Made by a program: the position numbers and the translations under genes. A DNA stretch of 64,000 bases. Origin: Yoonia sediminilitoris (lineage in GTDB: Bacteria; Pseudomonadota; Alphaproteobacteria; Rhodobacterales; Rhodobacteraceae). The notes beneath the pieces are model-generated. The model did no database searches. It saw only the letters and a program-made list of their open reading frames with translations, and was not told the origin of the DNA. The stretch is taken from contig NZ_QBUD01000005.1 in assembly GCF_003058085.1 (NCBI RefSeq), forward strand, positions 144,219 through 208,218, in the 5' to 3' direction. Of the stretch, positions 1 through 7,300 are shown one piece after another; position 1 is the stretch's first letter, and each line of letters begins with the position of its first letter.

Positions 1-514
1 TGACCTCGTGCCCCAGCCCTGCAACGATGGCCGTCAGGTCGGCTGCGATGATCGGCTCGTCTTCGATTATCAGAACGCGGCCCTGCACGCTGGTGGCCAG
101 CTCTGCGTTGGCAACACTGATCAGGCGCCTGACCTCTTCCACATCGATTTGGATAATCTTCGAGATATGGTCGATGCTGAAGTCTTCTATTGTACGCAGC
201 AACAACGCTTCGCGCGAGTTCGCTGTCAACTTTGCCAACAGGCCTTGGGCACGGCTCCGCAAAGCATCGTCCGAGTCTGCCAACTGTTGACCCGATGTAA
301 CCCAGATCGCATGGAAACACTTGAATAGGTTTACCTTTGTCGGGTCACCATTTTCAAAAGCCGTGCGATCCTTCAGAATGGCTTCCAGAGTGGCGATGGT
401 ATATTGATCACCGCGTGCCTGCGACCCCGTCAGGGCGCGGGTGTAGCGCCTGAGGTATGGCAATTCAGCCGCGATCAGATCGGACAGGTTCGCCTCCGCT
501 TCAGTATCGTTCAT
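1..514 (-). CDS. phyR: General stress response regulator PhyR (partial, C-terminus off left edge)
   Basis: Anti-anti-sigma regulator of the alphaproteobacterial general stress response. When phosphorylated, the sigma-like N-terminal domain binds NepR and frees EcfG. The reading frame opens at an ATG preceded by AAAGGA and runs open to the window edge (about 171 codons). The first ~130 residues look like an ECF sigma domain (for example LPYLRRYTRALTGSQ near the start). They are followed by the start of a receiver domain with the acidic cluster VLIIEDEPIIAADL; the phosphorylated Asp lies beyond the edge. The gene is divergent from nepR with a consensus EcfG promoter in front. Family identity is clear from the domain order and the neighbouring nepR-ecfG. 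Confidence 0.93.
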   Translation of the reverse strand, partial: MNDTEAEANLSDLIAAELPYLRRYTRALTGSQARGDQYTIATLEAILKDRTAFENGDPTKVNLFKCFHAIWVTSGQQLADSDDALRSRAQGLLAKLTANSREALLLRTIEDFSIDHISKIIQIDVEEVRRLISVANAELATSVQGRVLIIEDEPIIAADLTAIVAGLGHEV

Positions 515-540
515 CTTCTGTCCTTTTTTCAGTTATCCTT

Positions 541-566
541 GGAACCGAACGCAAGGGATCGCAGTT
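541..566 (+). promoter_or_regulatory. Possible EcfG-type promoter for nepR-ecfG (imperfect)
   Basis: Plus-strand GGAAC (541-545), 17 bases, then AGTT (563-566). One base differs from the consensus -10. It overlaps the perfect minus-strand phyR promoter almost completely, so the two divergent promoters would compete for the same stretch. Confidence 0.5.
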
Positions 567-572
567 GGTTCC
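548..572 (-). promoter_or_regulatory. EcfG-type promoter for phyR
   Basis: On the minus strand GGAAC (572-568), a 16-base spacer and CGTT (551-548) match the EcfG consensus GGAAC-N16/17-CGTT exactly. It lies about 35 bases before the phyR ATG, giving a short leader with a Shine-Dalgarno. It implies autoregulation of the stress response. Confidence 0.8.
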
Positions 573-617
573 CGTGATTGTGTAATATTTACGGTGAAAG
601 ATGAGGCTCAAGGCGAC

Positions 618-782
618 ATGGCAAGCGACATAGATCCCAAACAGCAAAGAATTGCGCGTCTGATCGATGAAAATCTCAAGCAAGTCTTTTTAGAATTGGA
701 ACGCGACGAAATGCCTGATCAGATCGTTGATCTGCTGAACGTTCTGCGTGTGCAGGATGCTGAAATCAAGGGCAAAAAATGA
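618..782 (+). CDS. nepR: Anti-sigma factor NepR
   Basis: Small anti-sigma factor that holds EcfG until PhyR~P takes it away. The product is about 54 residues with the family signature RIARLIDENLKQVFLE and ...MPDQIVDLLNVLR. I chose ATG 618 because AAGG lies 7 bases upstream. A GTG at 594 in the same frame would add 8 residues but has no visible ribosome site. The stop overlaps the ecfG start (ATGA at 779-782), so the two are translationally coupled. Family length is normally about 50-65 residues. Confidence 0.9.
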   Translation: MASDIDPKQQRIARLIDENLKQVFLELERDEMPDQIVDLLNVLRVQDAEIKGKK

Positions 783-1333
783 GCGAACCTGACCCCAAAG
801 ACGAACTGGTCACGCATCTGCCAGCACTGCGCGCCTTTGCGCTCAGCCTGACGCGCAACCGTGCGACAGCCGATGATATGATGCAGGATACAGTCCTGAA
901 AGCATGGTCCAACATGGATAAATTTACGCCCGGCACAAACATGCGAGCGTGGCTTTTCACCATCCTGCGCAACAATTTCTAAACAAGCCGCCGCAAATTC
1001 AAACGCGAAGTCGCCGATATCGACAATGCATTTTCTGACCAGATGTCCGTCAAGCCCGACCATGACGGGCGCTTACAGATGCAGGACTTCAAGGTGGCCT
1101 TTGACCAATTGCCCGATGAACAACGCGAAGCACTCATCCTCGTCGGCGCGTCAGGCTTTTCCTACGAAGACGCCGGAGAGATGTGCGGCGTCGCCACCGG
1201 AACAGTCAAGAGCCGCGTCAACAGGGCCCGCGCACGCCTGATTGAACTGCTGCACCTAGATGATGATGACGCGCTGGAATTGACCGACAATGCGACAATG
1301 GCGGTTGTCGGCACGCCCGGACTACCCTCTTGA
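779..1333 (+). pseudogene. ecfG: EcfG-type sigma factor, interrupted by in-frame TAA
   Basis: General stress sigma factor. Codons 1-67 carry sigma region 2 (ADDMMQDTVLKAW and MRAWLFTILRNNF). Codon 68 is TAA (980-982), and the same frame then continues cleanly through the linker (TSRRKFKREVADID) into region 4 (LPDEQREALILVGASGFSYE and GTVKSRVNRARARL) to a normal stop at 1331-1333. Relatives usually have Tyr or another residue at this place, so a single TAC/TAT to TAA change explains it. Two products are possible: a 67-residue sigma-2 fragment, and a 96-residue sigma-4 fragment from ATG 1043. Operon context (nepR, sensor kinase) is intact. A sequencing error cannot be excluded. Confidence 0.85.
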
Positions 1334-3036
1334 TACAAAATCACTGGTACAACAGCCTGCGTGTACAGATCGTGCTGCTTCTTACACTGGCGCTTTTGCC
1401 GTTGGGCGCGGTCGCGATCTATCAGACCGACAGGGTCGCGAAAGAATCCGAACATAATGCCGAACTTGCCCTGCTGGCACTGACAGAGCAGGCCGCCCAA
1501 GGCGAGGAAGCGACAATCGAACGGGCATTTGGTGTTGGACGGTTTCTTGCGACCATCGCCGGGCAACTAATTGCCAACCCCGCACTCTGCACCTCTTATC
1601 TTGAACAGTTTGCGGATGGCGTCGAGTCTTACAGCGTCATCGGGGTTCTGCCAAAGTCTGGCATATTGGCCTGTTCGTCATCCGGTGGGGCATATGACGT
1701 CACGCAGATACCAATTCTCATGGATGCTATTGCGGCCCAAAAGCGCAACATCGTGGTTGTTCAGGATGCACCGCTCAGCGGCACATCTGTTTTTGTGGTA
1801 TTGGAGCCCTATCGGATCGCGGGTCGATTTGCGGGCTTTGTGACGATTTCAATCCCGCACAACGGTGTGCCGGACACGTCGCAGGATCTGACCGATTTGG
1901 GGCTTCAGGAACTATTTACTTTCAATGCCGATGGCAATCTTCTGACAGCGCGGGGCGACATGCAGGAAGCTGTTGCTGAACTGCCCGCCGATCGGTTATT
2001 ACAGGACCTCGGATCGTCCGCCGGCTTTGCCTTCCGGGGCCAGAATGCGCTTGGGGAAAGGCGCACCTACACCGTTGTGCCTATTTCTGACAGCTCCGCC
2101 AACGTGCTTGCAGTTTGGCGCGGCAGCGACGGTGTGGCAAGCAATGCCACCGTCTTTGTGCGCCCTACGTTGTTTCCGGTATTGATGTGGGTCGCAAGTA
2201 TGTCCGTTGCCTTGCTGTCAATCTACCAGCTGGTTCTGCGCCCGATTTCGCGATTGCGTAAAGACATGGACGCGTTCGCCGAAACCCGCGCCATCGCGCC
2301 CCCTGCCCGCGCGCACTCGGAACCAAGTGAGTTTCAATCCCTCAAAGCCAATTTTGCACGCATGTCGCATGATATTGTCCTGGACGAGGCAGAGCTTGAA
2401 AATTCGCTGCGCGAAAAGAACGTTCTGGTCAAAGAAGTGCATCATCGGGTCAAAAACAATTTGCAACTGATTTCCTCGATCATGAACATGAAAATCCGCA
2501 CAGCACAGCATGATGAAACAAAGAACGTCCTTGGACGTCTGCAAGACCGAATCCTCAGCCTCGCCATGATTCACCGCGACCTTTATCAGTCGCAGCATGG
2601 CGGAATGGTGAATGTTGGCACGTTGGTTGCGGAAATCGTGCAAAAGTCACTTGAGGTCGCAGTCACCTCCGATGCCGATGTCGCACTTTCCACCGACATC
2701 GACCCCGTGCTGCTTTTTCCCGACCAGGCCTTGCCACTGTCGCTACTAACAGCTGAAGGCATGACCAACGCAATGAAATATCTGGGCGCGCAGAGCACCG
2801 AAAGGCCATGGCTGAAAGCAACCCTGAAGCAAAGTGGCGATACTTGTGTCTTGACGCTGGCAAACTCGGTCGGTGATGTGAAAACGGCTGAAAGCACCGG
2901 GCTTGGCGCGCAGTTGATCAGCGCGTTCGGTATCCAACTGGGGGGCAGGATCGACACCGATGAAACCGCAGAAAGCTATACACTGACGGTCACCTTCAAG
3001 GTTGCGGACTTTGAACCTGAAGCACGCGATTTCTGA
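1330..3036 (+). CDS. Membrane sensor histidine kinase, HisKA_2/HWE-like, likely input to PhyR
   Basis: Sensor kinase of 568 residues. It begins with a TTG that overlaps the ecfG stop (TTGA). A transmembrane segment lies near residues 12-30, a ~240-residue periplasmic sensing part follows, and a second membrane segment lies near 278-300. A HisKA_2 dimerisation domain follows, with KEVHHRVKNNLQLIS (His about 371-372), and then an HATPase domain with a truncated-looking N box (LTAEGMTNAMKY). Kinases of this class next to phyR/nepR/ecfG commonly phosphorylate PhyR; that role is inferred from position. No in-frame ATG better placed than the TTG was seen ahead of the first membrane segment. Confidence 0.85.
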   Translation: MIQNHWYNSLRVQIVLLLTLALLPLGAVAIYQTDRVAKESEHNAELALLALTEQAAQGEEATIERAFGVGRFLATIAGQLIANPALCTSYLEQFADGVESYSVIGVLPKSGILACSSSGGAYDVTQIPILMDAIAAQKRNIVVVQDAPLSGTSVFVVLEPYRIAGRFAGFVTISIPHNGVPDTSQDLTDLGLQELFTFNADGNLLTARGDMQEAVAELPADRLLQDLGSSAGFAFRGQNALGERRTYTVVPISDSSANVLAVWRGSDGVASNATVFVRPTLFPVLMWVASMSVALLSIYQLVLRPISRLRKDMDAFAETRAIAPPARAHSEPSEFQSLKANFARMSHDIVLDEAELENSLREKNVLVKEVHHRVKNNLQLISSIMNMKIRTAQHDETKNVLGRLQDRILSLAMIHRDLYQSQHGGMVNVGTLVAEIVQKSLEVAVTSDADVALSTDIDPVLLFPDQALPLSLLTAEGMTNAMKYLGAQSTERPWLKATLKQSGDTCVLTLANSVGDVKTAESTGLGAQLISAFGIQLGGRIDTDETAESYTLTVTFKVADFEPEARDF

Positions 3037-3039
3037 TCA

Positions 3040-3360
3040 TGACAGCGCATGGCCCAGGATTCGACTTTCTACTGGCGGCAAGAGAAGTTTCCTTGAGTTC
3101 GAGCGCGCCTTCAAGAGGGCAACAGCTGAAATTCATACCGGTTTCAGTATCTTTGGCCCGACCGCAAGGACCTGCTGAAATAGCAGACCGATCTGCTTGT
3201 GCCGCATCTGTTTCCGCAGCCGCAACCTTGCCCGTCAGCTTGCCAAAGGGGCACGCGAAAATCTGCAATTGTCGCTTATCCTGATCCTGCCAGCCGCACC
3301 GGAAGAAATCGCTTTCGACGCAGACCTCGGCGGTGATGCCGCGCGAGACTGTACAGGATT
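3040..3360 (+). pseudogene. Decayed phospholipase-D-like gene remnant
   Basis: No intact gene fills this 320-base gap, but two stretches resemble the cardiolipin synthase/phospholipase-D-like proteins of this bacterial group. Around 3087-3175 one frame reads FLEFERAFKRATAEIHTGF before a stop. Around 3215-3345 another stretch reads ARENLQLSLILILPAAPEE and then IAFDADLGGDA. In the family these motifs are separated by far more sequence, so most of the gene is gone. It runs into the 3' end of the convergent transporter pseudogene. Recognition is from memory of family motifs and needs a search. Confidence 0.5.
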
Positions 3361-4413
3361 AACGGTTCCTGAGCCTTCTGTATCTGTGGTTTGCTATGTT
3401 GCCCCCGTCAGCCGCCTTCGCCGAGGTTGCTGACGGGGCGGTGTATGGCATCCCCGGCGTGCCCGACGAAATGGTCTGGCCCGACAAGCCCTTATATATC
3501 GTCAGCCCCCAGATCAGGATCGGGATTGCAATAATCCCGCCTATCGGCCCCCAGAACCATAGCCAGAAAACAAGCGACAAAAAGATCAACAGTGGATTGA
3601 CCGATAGTCTTTTGCCCACAAGCGTGGGCGTCACAATCTGCAATTCTGTGCCGTTCATGGCCAGATAGGTGGCCGCTGGCAAAAAGCTGACAGCACCATC
3701 AAACAAGACGATACCCGTCACGAGCAACATGGCGATCATCGCTATCGGCCCAACATAGAGCACAAAGTTCAAAGCAAGGGCCAGGACACCCCAAAGCACA
3801 GGTTGATAGCCGTGATCGTAAGCACATAGCGCGAGACTTGTTTGCCAGCATCGCGCAGTTCATCTTCGCCAAACCGTTTGAATGTCTTGCTTGTCCATTC
3901 GTAGATGGCGTTGCGCGACATCAAAAAGAAGTACAGCGTACCGGTGAAAATCAGGAACTGCGCTGCAAATTGCGGTGCCACGAACAGCGCATCCGTGACA
4001 GAGGGCATCGCCACGGCCCCCCGTTCACTGTCACTGCCCGCAGGCTCTATCGCTTGCGCCACATCATCGGTCATCTGTTCGACCCCGCGCAGCATACGTT
4101 TCAACTCGAAAATCGAGGATCGCAGCTCGTCCCGGATAACAGGTGCCTGACTAAACACCTGTGTCACGTAGGGCTCGATCGCGAGTACAAAAATCAGGAT
4201 GGTCAGGATCGCCAGCGCAACAGAAATAAAGGCAGCCAAAGCGGGCGGCACACGCAGCCGGTCCCAGAAGTCGGACAATGGCGTCGGCACAATACCTAGT
4301 AACAACGACGCGACGATGGGCGCGAAAATATCCTTTGCCTGATGATGTACGGCAAAGACCACGAAAATCGTGAGAATGGTCAGGCAAATAGTCGGGACGG
4401 TCCGCTGCGGCAT
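3359..4413 (-). pseudogene. AI-2E family (PerM-type) membrane transporter, frameshifted
   Basis: Polytopic membrane protein of the AI-2E/PerM family, broken in two. The 5' frame (4413 down to 3769) gives 214 residues with several membrane segments and the family stretch RYVLTITAINLCFG, then runs to a stop. The 3' part continues in another frame from about 3799: LWGVLALALNFVLYVGPIAM, then the typical TPTLVGKRLSVNPLLIFLSL. Between AINL and LWGV the family normally has roughly 15-20 more residues, so a small deletion with loss of frame is likely. A perfect EcfG promoter remains upstream. Function is presumably lost. Confidence 0.82.
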
Positions 4414-4433
4414 GAAATTTTCTTTCGCCAGTT

Positions 4434-4458
4434 AACGTGCCGCCCTCAAAAGCGTTCC
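4434..4458 (-). promoter_or_regulatory. EcfG-type promoter ahead of the transporter pseudogene
   Basis: Minus strand GGAAC (4458-4454), N16, CGTT (4437-4434), an exact consensus match. It lies 20 bases before the ATG at 4413, leaving a very short leader. Confidence 0.75.
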
Positions 4459-4468
4459 ACTATTTTTC

Positions 4469-4493
4469 GGAACGCTTTTCGATGCTGTGCGTT
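4469..4493 (+). promoter_or_regulatory. EcfG-type promoter for the small membrane protein at 4519
   Basis: Plus strand GGAAC (4469-4473), N16, CGTT (4490-4493), an exact consensus match. It is placed back to back with the minus-strand promoter at 4434-4458. The start codon is 25 bases downstream with an AAAGGAG ribosome site between. Confidence 0.78.
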
Positions 4494-4518
4494 AGTCCAC
4501 GAACCCAGGAAAAGGAGA

Positions 4519-4701
4519 ATGACAATGTCAGCACCGCAAACAAATGTCGAAAAACAAGCCAAAAGGCACAGGTTTCCGCTGCTTGGGATGGGCGGCGTCG
4601 TGATTTTGGCGGGTTTGCTCTTTATCGCCCTGTTGACGTGGACCGCCTATAATGCGGACGATGCGCAGGCACCTGCGCCAGCGACGCAAGCCACTCAATA
4701 A
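4519..4701 (+). CDS. Small single-pass membrane protein, stress regulon
   Basis: Sixty-residue protein, family unknown. The start is ATG 4519 after AAAGGAG (a second ATG at 4525 is possible). A charged N-terminal part (QAKRHRFPLL) is followed by one strong membrane helix around residues 27-46 (GGVVILAGLLFIALLTW), then an acidic Ala/Pro-rich tail (DDAQAPAPATQATQ). A perfect EcfG promoter in front and a strong terminator right behind make it a stand-alone stress-induced transcript. I do not recognise a function. Confidence 0.7.
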   Translation: MTMSAPQTNVEKQAKRHRFPLLGMGGVVILAGLLFIALLTWTAYNADDAQAPAPATQATQ

Positions 4702-4706
4702 CGGAT

Positions 4707-4740
4707 CGACCCGCGACGCGTGATTTCGCGTCGCGGGTCG
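4707..4740. terminator. Strong hairpin terminator
   Basis: A perfect 14-bp stem (4707-4720 with 4727-4740) and a 6-base loop TGATTT lie 5 bases after the stop at 4701. There is only a weak T-run, so it may be Rho-assisted or bidirectional, serving also the minus-strand gene ending at 4802. Confidence 0.75.
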
Positions 4741-4801
4741 CCATGCATTTAACCGGGCTCATCTTCAATTAAATAACGCCGCCTGACACTACTCTTCCAG
4801 T

Positions 4802-4990
4802 TCAAGCGGGGCTTTGATTTGAGCGTGGACCTGCCAGAAACCAGATAATAAAACCGATGATGGGCAGAACAAGAACAAGAAGAGTCCAGATAACCTTTGC
4901 TCCGACAGAAACCCTTGCGCTGATAATCGAAATGATCGCCCAAAGATTCAGGGCCAAGACAATAATTCCGCCTATGCCAGCATATTCCAT
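4802..4990 (-). CDS. PLDc_N-domain small membrane protein
   Basis: Sixty-two residues. The ATG at 4990 is preceded by GGAGG. It has two membrane helices (about 5-27 and 33-53) with the pattern LNLWAIISIIS... and VIWTLLVLVLPIIGFIIWFL, as in the phospholipase-D-nuclease N-terminal (PLDc_N) family, ending GPRSNQSPA. Such proteins stand alone in many proteobacteria; the biochemical role is unknown. A near-consensus EcfG promoter upstream places it in the stress regulon. Confidence 0.8.
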   Translation of the reverse strand: MEYAGIGGIIVLALNLWAIISIISARVSVGAKVIWTLLVLVLPIIGFIIWFLAGPRSNQSPA

Positions 4991-5027
4991 CTTACAATCC
5001 TCCACATGGGTTGGTTTATTCAGTCCC

Positions 5028-5052
5028 AACCCATAGTCCGCGAAAAGGTTCC
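5028..5052 (-). promoter_or_regulatory. Near-consensus EcfG promoter for the PLDc_N gene
   Basis: Minus strand GGAAC (5052-5048), N16, GGTT (5031-5028). One base differs from CGTT. It lies 38 bases ahead of the start at 4990. Confidence 0.55.
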
Positions 5053-5198
5053 ACAAGGATTTGAACAAGAACCGCGATGTCTCTTGTTGGGAGTGTGTGA
5101 TCGACATGCAAACGCGTGACGGGGTTCACGACAGCGGGACACAGTGAAAGGACAACAAGATGCATACCGCGACGCGGCAAGTTCGGACGGACAACTGA

Positions 5199-6434
5199 AT
5201 GGGCAAGGGCGCACTACTTTTGAAGCTGCTACAGGATGTCAGGGCAAGCTATTGGTTCTTGCCATCGATCCTTGTTCTGCTTGGGCTGGTTTTGGCAAGT
5301 GCGATGCAGTGGGTCGATCGTAACATCGCGATGTTGCCCGTCGGCCTGCCAGCCGACGTCATTGCGACACAAGCCGAAGGCGCACGATCCCTGCTTGCCG
5401 TGATCGCCCAGTCAATCATTGGTGTGACCGGGGTTATGTTCTCGATGACGATTGTCGCGGTTTCGTTTGCCTCCGGCAACTTCGGCCCGCGCCTGATCGA
5501 GAACTTCATGCGGGACCAAGGCAATCAATGGAGCCTTGGCATTCTGATTGCCACCTTTGTCTACGCTATCGTCGTGCTGAGTTCGGTTCTGGACGGGGTC
5601 ACCGGCGGAGTCACAGAATTTGTGCCGCAATATTCGCTGTTGGTCGCGCTGGGGCTGACTTTGCTTTGCGTCTTTACCATGATCTATTTCGTCCACCATG
5701 TGCCCGAAACAATCAACGTCAGCAGGATTTCCGCCAGTTTGGGCACCCGGTTGGAGGCGCAACTGCGCGGCTTGATTGATGCACGATCCGACCCGCATGA
5801 ACCGGTTGATTGGCCAACCCGCGCGGCATCCGTCCACGTCAATTCGGTGCGTTCGGGCTATATCCAGACCTGCAATTTCGAGCGGTTGCATGATTTGGCC
5901 GACACGCACAACTGGTACATAGAGATGGAGCCAGCCATCGGTGATTTCATCAACACTGAAACTCATGTCTTTGCGGTCTGGGCCGGCGATGCGTTGACAG
6001 ATGCGCAAATCACTGACCTGCAAGACTGCTTTGCCGTCGGGATGGAGAGGACAGAAAACCAGAACCCATCATTTCTGGCACATCAACTGGTCGAGATGAT
6101 TGCACGCGCGCTGTCGCCGGGGGTCAATGACCCTTACACAGCGCTGGACTGCCTGAACCGGCTTTCCGCAGCCCTGACAGTTGCATCGGTCTATGACGGG
6201 GGCCTTGACGGGATGAACACCGGACGTGTGCGCCATCAAGTACTTGATTTTGAAAGGTTATTCTCAGTCACATTTCCCCAGTGTGCGCAATATATAAAAC
6301 CCGATGATCTGACGCGAAAACACGCGCTTGGACTGCTCGAGCAGCTTGCTGCTGTCGCCCGCACTTCGGACAAATCGGTCATATCTGCCGAAATAGAGCA
6401 GCTTTCCAGTTATGATGGAGCGACGGAGCGATGA
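5199..6434 (+). CDS. DUF2254 family membrane protein
   Basis: Predicted inner-membrane protein of 411 residues, function unknown. Four hydrophobic segments lie in the first ~170 residues (near 18-38, 62-88, 107-130 and 143-165). A soluble C-terminal domain follows with the conserved family stretch ALSPGVNDPYTALDCLNRLS near residue 315. Start ATG 5199 follows GGACAAC. The N-terminal half contains the typical GVMFSMTIVAVSFASGNFGP block. No clear EcfG promoter was found in front of it, although its neighbours have them. Confidence 0.85.
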   Translation: MGKGALLLKLLQDVRASYWFLPSILVLLGLVLASAMQWVDRNIAMLPVGLPADVIATQAEGARSLLAVIAQSIIGVTGVMFSMTIVAVSFASGNFGPRLIENFMRDQGNQWSLGILIATFVYAIVVLSSVLDGVTGGVTEFVPQYSLLVALGLTLLCVFTMIYFVHHVPETINVSRISASLGTRLEAQLRGLIDARSDPHEPVDWPTRAASVHVNSVRSGYIQTCNFERLHDLADTHNWYIEMEPAIGDFINTETHVFAVWAGDALTDAQITDLQDCFAVGMERTENQNPSFLAHQLVEMIARALSPGVNDPYTALDCLNRLSAALTVASVYDGGLDGMNTGRVRHQVLDFERLFSVTFPQCAQYIKPDDLTRKHALGLLEQLAAVARTSDKSVISAEIEQLSSYDGATER

Positions 6435-6819
6435 AACGGTTCATCTAGCTCCACATCAAAAGCTAAACCCGATCAGCAGCGCCCAAAACCTGACACCAAG
6501 TCCCGCCCAGCTCAATCTGATGCGGCTGGCTGATAGGTTCTATGTCGGTCAACTTGGCGCGTAGGAACTCACCGCGCTGTCTTTCACATTTCCGGTTAGC
6601 TCTCTGTCTCTCGTCTTGCCATCCGGCTTGGTGCGGGGGCCTCATCGATAGTGTCCCGCAACGCCGACCGCAGCGGAAACCGAGAAAATTTTGGAACCAT
6701 CTGGTGATCTGTGTGTTGGGTCTGTGTCACGGGTCGCAACAGCGGCACGTCAAATGAAAACAGGCTGGCGCACTGCGAAATTCTCGATGGGCGCGGCCAA
6801 CGACCGAAAGGATATGCAG
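6435..6819. other. Intergenic stretch, no gene recognised
   Basis: About 385 bases between DUF2254 and csbD. Short open frames exist on both strands but none has a credible ribosome site or a recognisable family. The only structured signal is an EcfG-like promoter near 6693. Confidence 0.5.
6693..6717 (+). promoter_or_regulatory. EcfG-like promoter upstream of csbD
   Basis: GGAAC (6693-6697), N16, TGTT (6714-6717). One base differs from consensus. It is about 100 bases before the csbD start, so the leader would be unusually long. Confidence 0.45.
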
Positions 6820-7017
6820 ATGAATTGGGACCAGATCGAAGGCAAATGGAAACAACTTTCAGGCAACATCAAATCCAAATGGGGCGACCTGACGGACGAT
6901 GAAATCGCCGAGATTGACGGCGACCGTGATGCCCTGGAAGGCAAGATTCAGGCCAAATACGGCAAGTCAAAAGAAGAAGCCAAGCAAGAGGTCAGTGCGT
7001 TTATCGACGCGCTATGA
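6820..7017 (+). CDS. CsbD family stress protein
   Basis: Sixty-five-residue soluble protein of the CsbD-like family: MNWDQIEGKWKQLSGNIKSK, then ...WGDLTDDEIAEIDGDRDALEGKIQAKYGKSKEEAK. ATG 6820 is preferred over 6814 because AGGA lies 7 bases upstream. Proteins of this family are general-stress induced in many bacteria; the molecular role is unknown. A clean terminator follows. Confidence 0.9.
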   Translation: MNWDQIEGKWKQLSGNIKSKWGDLTDDEIAEIDGDRDALEGKIQAKYGKSKEEAKQEVSAFIDAL

Positions 7018-7089
7018 CGGCAGGCTCCATAAGTGCGGCTTTTCTTTTGCTTCAAAAGGCCAAGGTAAGAAAGCTATAGTATCTAATTG

Positions 7090-7130
7090 GAAACGCCGGG
7101 CGATGTTTATCTGCCCGGCGTTTCGTTTTT
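7090..7130 (+). terminator. Rho-independent terminator after csbD
   Basis: A perfect 12-bp stem (7090-7101 with 7113-7124) and an 11-base loop are followed by GTTTTTGTTTTT. Confidence 0.9.
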
Positions 7131-7300
7131 GTTTTTCCGGTCGGGCCTGGCAACAGTCGCTTCAAATGATCGGCGTTCATGGCTGACATTTGACGTCAAG
7201 ACATGGAAATATGCATAACGCTCGCGCACTCTCTGCGGATCAACTCTGGCCAACGCGTAAACCATGGTTCATGCTCGATCAGCGTCCAGAGGGTAATAAG

